Under the pieces are notes generated by a model. The model was given only the letters and a program-made list of their open reading frames with translations, was not told the DNA's origin and did no database searches. This document shows positions 1 through 8,900 of a stretch of DNA of 16,293 nt, piece after piece. The position numbers and the translations under genes are program-made. The stretch's first letter is position 1. The number at the start of each line of letters is the position of its first letter. This DNA comes from Candidatus Woesearchaeota archaeon (GTDB lineage: Archaea; Nanobdellota; Nanobdellia; Woesearchaeales; DSVV01): NCBI GenBank assembly GCA_016215305.1, contig JACRKI010000028.1, positions 1 to 16,293 on the forward strand, written 5' to 3'.

Positions 1-31
1 ACGGGGTTTGGAAGGCTGCACAATCTCTCAG

Positions 32-135
32 TGAACCCATTTCAAAACAACTCCCTTCAGGGGGATACGTGTGCGTATGTGTGTGCATAGCTAGGGGGCC
101 TTATATAAAGCGAGATGGTTTTGAAATAGGTTCAT
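32..135. repeat. Fold-back inverted repeat at the truncated end of folC
   Basis: Bases 32-49 are the reverse complement of 118-135 with two mismatches in 18, separated by 68 bases. Read on the plus strand, 35-49 encodes SEPISK; read on the minus strand, the folC reading frame encodes NEPISK from the opposite arm, so both arms look like the same folC segment in opposite orientations. The loop holds a GT-rich tract and two G runs (60-64, 93-97). It could be a genuine inverted rearrangement, or a chimeric fold-back made during amplification or assembly near a contig end. Confidence 0.6.
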
Positions 136-406
136 TGTTCAGTCGGATGCGTTCCGTGATTTGAGAAATATGCGGCGAGGTGTACAATCCAACATTGTAT
201 CCTGAAACCTTAAAAATATTTGCCAGCATTGCGCAGGTTGATCCTTTGCCGTTCGTGCCAGTGACGTGAATAATTGTTCCTAATCTTTTTTCCGGCTGTT
301 TTAATTTTCGAAGGAGCGCGCGTGTTGTTTCCAGATCCCATTCTCGATCAATGATGTCTTCTTTTTGCAATGTTCCAATATAGTCAAGCGCTTGTTGGTA
401 GTTCAT
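101..406 (-). pseudogene. folC: Folylpolyglutamate/dihydrofolate synthase, N-terminal fragment
   Basis: FolC adds glutamate to folates using ATP in the cytoplasm (Mur ligase family). The ATG at 406 gives MNYQQALDYI, the usual FolC beginning; a TTG at 415 would overlap the preceding stop but is less likely. The P-loop GTNGKGST lies near residues 50-57, and the family signature SPH..Q.TERIRLNNEPIS follows. Family members are about 400-450 aa, so only about the first quarter is present. After EPIS the reading diverges from the family and stops within a few codons, exactly where the inverted repeat begins. There is no ribosome site of note; the gene begins 6 bases after the stop of the nucleotidyltransferase gene and is probably cotranscribed with it. 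The truncation may be real or an artefact of the sequence end. Confidence 0.85.
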
Positions 407-411
407 GAAAA

Positions 412-2361
412 TCAATAGTTCACTAAAATCTCGACATCCTTGCCAAAGATATTCTTCAAGTCTTCAAAAATAGGTTCTTTGAGGAATACTTTGCCGGGAA
501 TCTCCACTTTCACGAGATGTTTCTCAAACTCTTCCATTGTTGTTGGTTCTGGAGTGCCGAGACTTCCGTTTGCGTTGATCTTTGCCTTGGAAATTTCTTT
601 TTCTTCATGATCAATGTCATGAATAATAAAAGCAACATCATCAAGCAGGATAACCTCGCCATATCTGCTGCCGTGCTTGACACGGATTTTCGCGCGTTCA
701 AGCTCGCGGCCGCGTTTGCGCTGGAGATGTTCAATCATAAATTTCATGAATTCATTCCCATTTTTGCGGACATTTTCAAGATCGTTTTTGGTGAGCTTCT
801 TCGCGTCAAAATCATTCTTCGCTTTTTCAATTTCCCGGAGAATGCGCAGATATTTTTGAGGAATAATGCCCCGCTGCACAACCTCAGATTCAAAACTCGC
901 CACAATATCAGCGTCTTTGACTTTTTCCACTCCTTCAAGACGAAGAATGTCGCGAATAATAGTGACCACTGATTCATAGATTTGCGCGACAGATTCATCA
1001 TCACGCATTTTTTCAATCTGGGTAAACAGGCGCTCAACGCGCTTCAGATATTTTTCAGCGTCATCGAGGAGTTCGTCAATTTCTTTGCCAGTGAGTTCTT
1101 TTTTGGTGCCATGTTCAAGATCTTTTCGCACTTGAATATTGTATTCCAAAATCTTGACAAAATCTTCTTCAAAAATCTTGAGTTTCTTGACAAAAATTTC
1201 GCGCATGAGCTGCGCAGTTTCCCGCGGCGCAGGAGGAGCAACTCCGTACATCATGAGCGCTGCCTGTGATGGAGTCAAAATCGCGTAATAGGTATCTTCC
1301 ATGCCAATTTCTTTCAGCTTAAAGCGAACGCGTTTGAGCATTTGATCGCCGGAATTCATGAAGAGATCAATTGCTTCCTGCGATGGCTTGATTTTTCCCA
1401 TCTTCAGCAATTGCTTCCATGGCATGAAAATGCCGCGATCATAGAATGGCACTCCATCTCGGAGCAGGGTAAAGATAACAGGGTTTGCCTCACGCAAGCT
1501 GTCCCAGAAATCAGTAATGATATAGACTTGAATGTTGAGTTTATTTTTGATGCCGGTAATGTCTCCTGCTTCAATGCCCATGCCAATAATGATTGCGCGA
1601 AGTTTGTCTTTCAATTCCGCGCGCGTCATCTTTTTGACGTCAGTGTCGTCAATAACAATGAAGACGTCAATGTCTGAGGTCGCTGTTGCCTGTCCTCTGA
1701 TCAGAGAGCCGCTGAGAACGTAGCTGACAATGTATTTTTCAAATTTCTTGAGAACCATGGATTTGTGAATTTCCGCGATTTTGATTGCCGCGAGCATGCC
1801 TGTATCATATATCGGAGCAGCCATCGCGATCATTTGAATGAGATCATATTTCGCGTCAAAGCAGCTTTGCCAGACTTCAGAATAAATGACCACGTCAGGA
1901 ACAATATTTTTGTCCACTTCTCCCGCAAGAGTTATGATAATGCCCTGCAGTTTGTCGCGCAATTCCTGTTTGGACATTTTCTGGCTGTCTGTATCATCAA
2001 CGAGAACAATGACATTGATTTTTTCTGTATTCACAGGTCTGCCGTCTTTGGCGCGTTCTGGAGGGAGAAGACCAACTGCCGCGATGTATTTGCCGAATTT
2101 TTCAACAACTTTTTTCTGGAATTTCTCGAGTTTATTTTTGATTTCAGCAAGTTTTTCCTGCGCTTCTTTGGGAAGATCTGCGGGATTGAATGGAGCAGGC
2201 GCGCCAACTGATGCGACTGACGCAGGAGCCAATGAAGATCCTGAAGAACCATATGGAGTATCAGAAACAGATGCAGAAACAGGTGCGGATTGCGAAGTAT
2301 GTTGTGCTGTCTGAGATGAAGGAACTGATTGAATGGATTTCACTTGTTTTGTTTTTTTCAT
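412..2361 (-). CDS. Double nucleotidyltransferase (MNT) plus HEPN-like fusion protein
   Basis: A 649-aa protein, likely cytoplasmic. Seen: a Ser/Ala/Pro-rich stretch (about 11-60); a degenerate MNT copy (about 80-200); a second MNT copy (about 200-320) with the motif GSLIRG...SDID (G218-S219, D230, D232). The two copies align over DDTD..KM and P.YD.G. In copy one the GS and DxD positions are lost (K114, N116) but D156 occupies the likely third-acid position, where copy two has Q278. Residues 330-450 look HEPN-like: a YYAILTPSQAALMMYG helix pair, then RKDLEH (R412-x4-H417), then an acidic helix. Residues 455-550 align to that block but lack R and H. The C-terminal 95 residues look beta-rich. 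Known: MNT and HEPN proteins normally form two-gene toxin-antitoxin or adenylylating pairs. Inferred: a fused, duplicated version. I also recall a DPANN-wide family like this, so a housekeeping role is possible. AAGGTGA lies 9 bases before the ATG. Confidence 0.85.
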   Translation of the reverse strand: MKKTKQVKSIQSVPSSQTAQHTSQSAPVSASVSDTPYGSSGSSLAPASVASVGAPAPFNPADLPKEAQEKLAEIKNKLEKFQKKVVEKFGKYIAAVGLLPPERAKDGRPVNTEKINVIVLVDDTDSQKMSKQELRDKLQGIIITLAGEVDKNIVPDVVIYSEVWQSCFDAKYDLIQMIAMAAPIYDTGMLAAIKIAEIHKSMVLKKFEKYIVSYVLSGSLIRGQATATSDIDVFIVIDDTDVKKMTRAELKDKLRAIIIGMGIEAGDITGIKNKLNIQVYIITDFWDSLREANPVIFTLLRDGVPFYDRGIFMPWKQLLKMGKIKPSQEAIDLFMNSGDQMLKRVRFKLKEIGMEDTYYAILTPSQAALMMYGVAPPAPRETAQLMREIFVKKLKIFEEDFVKILEYNIQVRKDLEHGTKKELTGKEIDELLDDAEKYLKRVERLFTQIEKMRDDESVAQIYESVVTIIRDILRLEGVEKVKDADIVASFESEVVQRGIIPQKYLRILREIEKAKNDFDAKKLTKNDLENVRKNGNEFMKFMIEHLQRKRGRELERAKIRVKHGSRYGEVILLDDVAFIIHDIDHEEKEISKAKINANGSLGTPEPTTMEEFEKHLVKVEIPGKVFLKEPIFEDLKNIFGKDVEILVNY

Positions 2362-2363
2362 TG

Positions 2364-2427
2364 CAAAAATTCACCTTAGTTTGATTTCAGCTATTGAAAG
2401 CATACTCTCATACAAGGTGAATTTTTG
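2364..2427. repeat. 14-bp perfect inverted repeat covering the MNT-HEPN gene's ribosome site
   Basis: Bases 2364-2377 and 2414-2427 are perfect reverse complements (14 bp, 36-base spacer). The left arm contains the AAGGTGA ribosome site of the gene starting at 2361. If the transcript starts upstream of 2427, the arms could pair and hide that site. The best TATA-like element (2436-2445), however, predicts a start near 2414, inside the distal arm, so a DNA operator is an equally good reading. Confidence 0.6.
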
Positions 2428-2435
2428 TGTTTGGC

Positions 2436-2445
2436 TATATAAATA
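2436..2445 (-). promoter_or_regulatory. Putative TATA box for the MNT-HEPN gene
   Basis: Read on the minus strand the sequence is TATTTATATA, a good archaeal TATA element. It predicts a transcript start about 26 bases downstream, near 2414, leaving a leader of roughly 50 bases that includes the AAGGTGA ribosome site. The rest of the 260-base divergent region is A/T-rich and holds no convincing gene. Confidence 0.5.
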
Positions 2446-2576
2446 TTTGTTGTTTTTGCCAATAGAGACTGGGACAAAGGGGTCATAGGGAAAAAGAAAG
2501 AATATTATAGCTCTTTTCTCGCAAAGCATCACTTTTTCACGAACCCGCTTATTTCTTCTCAAGCACTAACAAAAGC

Positions 2577-2584
2577 AAATATAT
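2577..2584 (+). promoter_or_regulatory. Putative TATA box for the small plus-strand gene
   Basis: AAATATAT lies about 40 bases upstream of the ATG at 2622. It predicts a transcript start around 2606, giving a leader of about 15 bases without a Shine-Dalgarno site, as in many short-leader archaeal mRNAs. Confidence 0.4.
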
Positions 2585-2621
2585 CACAAAACATAAACAC
2601 TTCTATCAAGATACAATACAT

Positions 2622-2891
2622 ATGGACAATACAATGATAAAGAAAGCAAATGATATCTTTCAAAAACTGAATGAAACGCTTTCACAAAAAGAGAAAGGAA
2701 AGATGGTTGCAATAGAGACAGAGAGTGGAGAAGGAAGAATGACAAACTTGTACAAAGGACAAATAAATTTTTTTGATGCGGAGAAAGAGGTAATTATTTT
2801 ATCAACAGATGCTGATTTTGCACTGGCAGGGATGGAACTGTTTAATCTATTATTTCAAAGATATTCCCAAAAAATAATTCTGAGAAAATAA
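2622..2891 (+). CDS. Small hypothetical protein, 89 aa
   Basis: I do not recognise the family. The protein begins with an amphipathic, Lys-rich helix (about 1-25), followed by alternating hydrophobic segments that look like beta strands (MVAIETES, GQINFF, EVIILST) and a short helix ending in a basic tail. This suggests a small soluble alpha/beta protein, not a membrane protein. It is the only clear plus-strand gene in the left 15 kb. It is divergent from the MNT-HEPN gene, has its own TATA-like element and no evident ribosome site. An alternative in-frame ATG lies at 2634. It converges on the giant surface-protein gene with a 68-base gap. It is supported as coding by an isolated position with its own promoter and by a plausible composition. 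Confidence 0.65.
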   Translation: MDNTMIKKANDIFQKLNETLSQKEKGKMVAIETESGEGRMTNLYKGQINFFDAEKEVIILSTDADFALAGMELFNLLFQRYSQKIILRK

Positions 2892-2903
2892 TAAATAATT
2901 ATC

Positions 2904-2924
2904 AGCCTCGTCAGAGCTTTTTCC
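2904..2924 (+). terminator. Weak hairpin plus T-run after the small gene
   Basis: A short imperfect stem (AGCCTC at 2904-2909 with GAGCT at 2914-2918) is followed by five T residues. It lies between two convergent genes. Archaeal terminators rest mainly on T-rich tracts, so the call is tentative. Confidence 0.25.
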
Positions 2925-2959
2925 ATGCGAATCAAAGTTTTATCAGTTCGTGATCTTTG

Positions 2960-5900
2960 TCAACTATTATACGGCGTCAACACATTCAATTCTTCATCAG
3001 AAGCGCTGGAAGAAGAACTTGAAGAGCTGGATGAAGAACTCGTTCCCTGCTCTTGCGCAGAGGTAGTCGCAAGAGGTTCTAGATCAGTGATGACTTCTTC
3101 TGTAAATGTATCCGCGAATCCAGATGAACATTCTCCGCTTCCCAGACAGACGAGAAGATCATTGCGTTTTTCCTGATCAGTAAATTTGATTCTTTTTGTT
3201 TTTGGTTCCGCCTGATTCTGATCTTCATCGACAGTAAAGACAGAGATGTCATAATACGCGTCACTATTGATGTTTAATTTGCTTGGATCAAGATCAAATT
3301 CAAAGAAGGGAGGCGCATGATCTCTGAAACGAATTGAACGATCTGAATTTTCAGTAAATCCGCAATTGCCAGCGTCATTGCCGCCATCAGGAGTAAGTTC
3401 ATTTGTCTCCTTGTTATATTCCCATTTTGCGAGACACTGTGATCCATCATAGCCGACAATACCGAGAGACAAGGTGGTGATTTCATTTTTGTCATCCCAG
3501 ATCGTAAAACCAATAGGGATATTTTCTCCATCGCCGTTGACATAGCCAGTTGTTTTATCAATAATAGTTGTTGGTTCAATAAAGTCAATGAGTGGTTTGA
3601 GATTATCAGAGGAAGGCGCATTTCTGCTTGCGCTATAACTGAACTTGACTTCCTGATTTTTTGGTTTGGTGTCAGGAGAGTAAATCAAGGATTCTCCCAT
3701 ATCATTGCTGTTTACGTCTGCAAGGACATTGATTTTCGCGGAGCGCGTGGATTTTGTGGATGTGGATGAGGAAGTGCTGCCTGCAGAAACATAGTGCGTG
3801 GTAATAAAAGCATCTCCTGTATCTGTTTGCGCATCTGAGAGATCAAATTGCAGATCACCAGAGATATCTCCTGCTGCAGAAGCAACTTCATTGGTAAACG
3901 TAATCTTCTCGATGCTGTCTGCCTGACCTTGCCCAATCTTTTGAAAAGTATCGTATTGAGTGATGCATTTGTAAGATTTACTATCTGCACTCAAGCGGCT
4001 GTATTTTTGCTGGAGTGTTGCATCCCATGTTGTTTGACTACATCCATCAAGAGCAGAATTTAATGCACAAACTTTTTTCCAGTCGGCATCATTTGCAATT
4101 GCATAGAATTTTCCATCGACACGAACACCATACATATTCTTATAGCTACTCGTATCATAATCCAATTCTATATCACAAGGAACCATTTCTTTATTTGGAA
4201 TGGAGTCTGCATCCTGAACATAAAGATGAAGTGTTACTTTATCCAACGCATTAGGCTTTACGTTTAGCAATCCAAACCCAATCTCTCGATTTCCAGTTAA
4301 AGAAATTTTTCCATTCCAATCTGCAAGAACATCTGTACTCTTTCCAGAGGAACTCGTTGAAGTTGTTCCTTCTGCATTATCCAACCATAACAAATACCAT
4401 TGTGTTCCGCGATAATCGCCTGTCTGCGTTCCGCCAATCGCAGTGTATTCAAAGGATTGTTTTGGATTATCCACTTTGATGTAAAAGTTTTGGGGATACC
4501 CATTGTTCAATTTGACAAGCGCGGCAATCTGATTACTTCCATAATATGCAGTCGCCGCAGGAGTTAATTTTGTTCCTCCAGACGTGCTATAGAGCAGCAC
4601 ATTGCCGCCGACACCTTCCGCAAGATCCATGAATTTCGCGCCAATGCTGCAGTCAATGCCTGTGACAACAGAGAAACTGCAGTCAAGCATTTTGATGTCT
4701 CCTTTTTTCGTGATTAGTCTGATAATGGTTTCTGTTTTTTCCACGCCGCCAGTCATATATTTCAATTCAAGCACAAGTTTGTTGTGCCAGCTTGCCGCGT
4801 TTTCGGCAATATAGACTACATTTTCATTAAATAATCCATCTTTGTTCAGGAATGGAGGCACTTTTCCTTTTGCGACAAGATCAATGATATCACTGCCGGT
4901 GTCTGCGCAATATTGATGATCTTGATAATTTTTGTCGCACTCCAGCCATGCCTTTATTTTGGTGTCTCCACCAGGCACAATGCCAATGTACAAATTATAA
5001 GCAATGGTTATTTTTCCAGTGAACGGATCAAATCCATATGGTCGTGAGGTTGCTTCTGCCATTGCAGTAGGAGCAACAGGAACTTGTTCGACAATATTAT
5101 CAAGCGCGTCTTCCAGCACAGTCCAGTCCGCGGTGAACGCAGCAAGACATGCTTTATTCAAAATATCATCAGTGGATAATCCCAATTGATTTTGCACAAT
5201 GCCGCCGTATCTGTCCTTCAATCCTTTGCTGATGTCACCTGCATTGTCTTGATAATTCGCAAGGGAATTTTCATCAAACAATCCCGCGACAACACCAGTT
5301 CCCTGTCCAAGACTTTTGAAAATATGTTTGAAAATCTGCGTGAGAATGTCGCAGACAAAATAACTCATCAAACGTTCACAGTAGCCAGCTGTTGTTTCTC
5401 CTATCAATGCCTGCTGTAAACATTTCTTCATGCCGTACATTATCTTCAAAAGATTTTCCAAGTGGCCTTTCGCGCCAGTGATACAGCCGCACTGCAAACT
5501 GCCAAACAAATCATCAGCAGGGTTGATGTTGTATCCTTTGCCGAACAAGCATTTGGTATCGTCAAAGTAGGGGCACTCTTCGTTGTAACAGCCGGGAATT
5601 TTGCTTGCGTCAAGTCCATTTTTCAATAATTCCTCTTTTGTCTGTGTCGAACATTGCACTGATTTTGATTTCATGGAAGTAGAACCGCCAACAGAAAATC
5701 CTGCTGTTTCTTCTTTTTCCAAACCAGTAAAGACAATTAATGATTTTGTCGCGGCAGGATTATCACAGTCAGAGACATCCCATTTATCTCTTGCCAGTTT
5801 CCCGCTTGTTCCAACATTTTCATTCACATCATAAAATTCGATTGACAAATCGCTTCCTTTATATTTTGTGGAGAAGCGGGAAGGCGCGCTTAAACCATAA

Positions 5901-8900
5901 TCGTAATTCTTGCCTGACTCAGGAGTAATTTTATCAATATCAATTTGTTTCGCATAAAATGTTCCGAATGATTCTGAAGGATGCAATTTCTGGTACGCAT
6001 TATATTTATCCGCGTATTTCTGCTCTATCTCTCCATTAACCTCTTTCTGCTTCTCATACGCTTCTTTCCCCTGCTTTTGACCGGCTTCATCAGTTCCATA
6101 GGGTTTGCCATTGACCATATATCCTGTTGACTCCTTAAACTCCTCGCATCTCGGCGGAATTGGTGGACACAATATTCGATCACACACTGCGTAAATCGAT
6201 TTCAAATTCTGATTGCATTCAGAACTTTTCTCTGTGCTGAATCCTTTCAGATAATTCCACGCGATCATCGCGCCGCAGCCGACAGTTGTCCAGCGCGCGG
6301 CAATGCCGAGATATTTGACAGCGGATTCAGTCACATTAATGGTCTGGTCCAAAACACCAATGGATTGGTTAATCATCTCTGGACTTAACCATTTCGTGAA
6401 TGACGCTGGTTTTTGAATATCATAACTCACTGTGGGATACAAATGACAATTTGCCGCCTGACCATTGCCATCAGTGTAACTAATGTAGGTATCTAAATAC
6501 ACGCCGAGCTGTTCTGGCATTTCATCAATGTTGCCGGAATATTTGTTGATGGTGACAGGAGCATAAACATAGACCTTGCCATTTTCTGGATTATATGGAG
6601 TGGATTTTACTGCCTGCGAACTCATGGTAATGTATTCGTTGCTATTGTCGAGACCGCCATAGGTTTGATGATATGAAACAGCAGTGGAAGACGTGCCGAC
6701 TTCAACAGCGCCTTGTTTGACAAGCTGTCCCGCGGAATCATCTTTCTGGACAGTAATTTTCGCGACCTTTGGATTGCCGCCGCCGACATAGCTGAGTTCA
6801 AACAACGCGCTTCCCAAAAGATTTCCCGCGGTCAAATCATTAGAGTAGATATTGATAGGCAGAGATGTTGTTTTTCCCAAAATCCAGTCTGCGCAGCTTG
6901 GTTGATAAGTGATTTGTTTTGTGGTATCATAGGTGTTGCCTGCAAGATCTGTCACGTTAAAGACAAGCGTGTTTTTCGCGGCAAGATTTGTTGGCTGCAC
7001 GCCGATTGTTGGCGCCCAGGAAGCGGATGTAGGAACTTCTCCTGCAAGCAAGGAAACAATGATGGAGAAATTTCCCTGACTGTCTGCAACAGTCGAGGTT
7101 GGCACACCAATAGTCATCGACAATAAATCAACCATTAAACTTGTTGGATCTGCAAGAAGATCAAGGGATTGATATGGTCCTGGACCATTGACGTTTGCAA
7201 GATATTCGCAGCTGCCATATTTGCTTTCAAATTCAGGACTGTCGCAGCCAGAATATTCGCCGTAGTTTGTCACCACAATAGAAGCGCCAGGTTCTGTGTG
7301 CCCGTCAACGCGGAACAGTTTATAGTGCGTATCTCCGGTAAAGCTGGTGTAAAATTCAATTTTTGGATCCTGATGATCAACATACATAATTTTTTCAAAG
7401 GTTGCGATGTTTCCCGCGTCATCTGCCGCTTCAATGGAAACAGTATGATTTGTGGTTGCTGTGCCAACATCAAGTTGATACGCAAACGCGCCAGAGGAAT
7501 TGGAGACATACATCGAACCTTTGCTTTTTCCGTCAATAAAAAATCCAACAGTGACGTTTGGTTCAGTCACTCCAGAAATATTTAATTTTGGTTCATTTGT
7601 ATACATGGGAAAATCATTGACTGTCAATATAGGAACACTTGCGTCCACATCAACAGTATAGGTTTTGACTGCCTTGTTGTTGTCCTGATCCCAGGAATCA
7701 ACTTCCACAATGTTTCTTCCTTTGACGCCGTCAACATAAGAGTATTGATTCAAAGTCACTGCAGCAGAAAATGACGTGCCGTTGACAGTGGTGGAAATTT
7801 GCGCGTATGGATTTGAAGCGCGATTGACAAACACATAAAGCTTTGCGTTTTCAGCAGTAGTTCCAGTCAAAACAAGTGTCGCGTTATTGACGAGAGAAGG
7901 AACTTCCACAAGATCAAGGAAATCATACAAACTTTCTGAAGTGGTAAAATTATAAATATCGCTTTCAGTACTCCCGCTTCCAGTATCATCCACAACAATT
8001 TTGAAATAATAGGTCATGCCTGCGAGAAGATCTTCCAATTGTTCCGAATGCTTCACTTTTTCTGTAGATTCTTTTTTGTATTGATCAAACGAATCATCAG
8101 AACTGTAATAAATCAAACCTTGGGTTTCATAATTGGTCGTCCAGCTGATTTCCGCAGTGCCGCGAGTCACGTCAGCAACTGCAACGTTGGAGATTTCAAC
8201 TGCGGTTTCCGAACCAAGTGTTTTGAAAGAATAAATGTCAGTGCTTGTCGTCGATGCAGAAATTATTTTGTAATAGTAGGTTTTGTCTTCTTCCAGATCT
8301 TTCAAAGTCATTTCATGGTTTGTCGACGTGGAAGCTGTTGCCTGGGATTGATTGAGATTTCCAGTACTAGTTCCATACATAATTGTTCCATTGACAGCGC
8401 GATCTGTTTGCCACGAGATCACTGCGCTTGTTTTGGTCACGCTTGTTGCCTGAACAAAAGTAATATTGACTGCCTGTTCTCCTGTGGTGACAGAAAGCGA
8501 TGTTGATGCGGCGCTTTCTCGTCCATATTTGTCCACAGCCTTGACAACAAAAGTGTATGTTGTTTTGTAATTCAAACTAGACGTTTCAAAAGAGTTATCT
8601 GATGCAACGCCTGAAAGAGCACCGTCTTTGTAGACGTTGTAATATTGCGCGCCAGTTGCTTTGTCCCATGCGAGTTCCACGTCGTTTTGATTCAGTGCAG
8701 TAAGTTTAAGATTTTGAACAGCAGCAAGAAGCGTGGTGAAGTTCATGTAGGTGCTCGTGTACGTCCCAGAACTATCTGATGCCTGGATGTTGTAATAATA
8801 GTATTGCGTATTATCGAGGTTGGTAAGAGAAACATTTTGTGTGGTTCCCAATCCAAGAGTAGATGCGGCACTTTGTAATGATGAGGTTGTTTTGCCATAA

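Noticed and set aside
517..2314. Many plus-strand open frames opposite the MNT-HEPN gene
   Set aside because: They mirror the coding strand's codon pattern, have no ribosome sites or TATA elements, and encode low-complexity Phe/Arg/Ser-rich peptides.
2371..2562. 63-aa minus-strand open frame in the divergent promoter region
   Set aside because: It would run through both the TATA element and the inverted repeat of the MNT-HEPN gene; composition is not gene-like.
2994..3035. Glu/Leu-rich plus-strand frame opposite the poly-Ser tail
   Set aside because: It is the antisense reading of 12 serine codons; the signal peptide and domain structure support the minus-strand gene.
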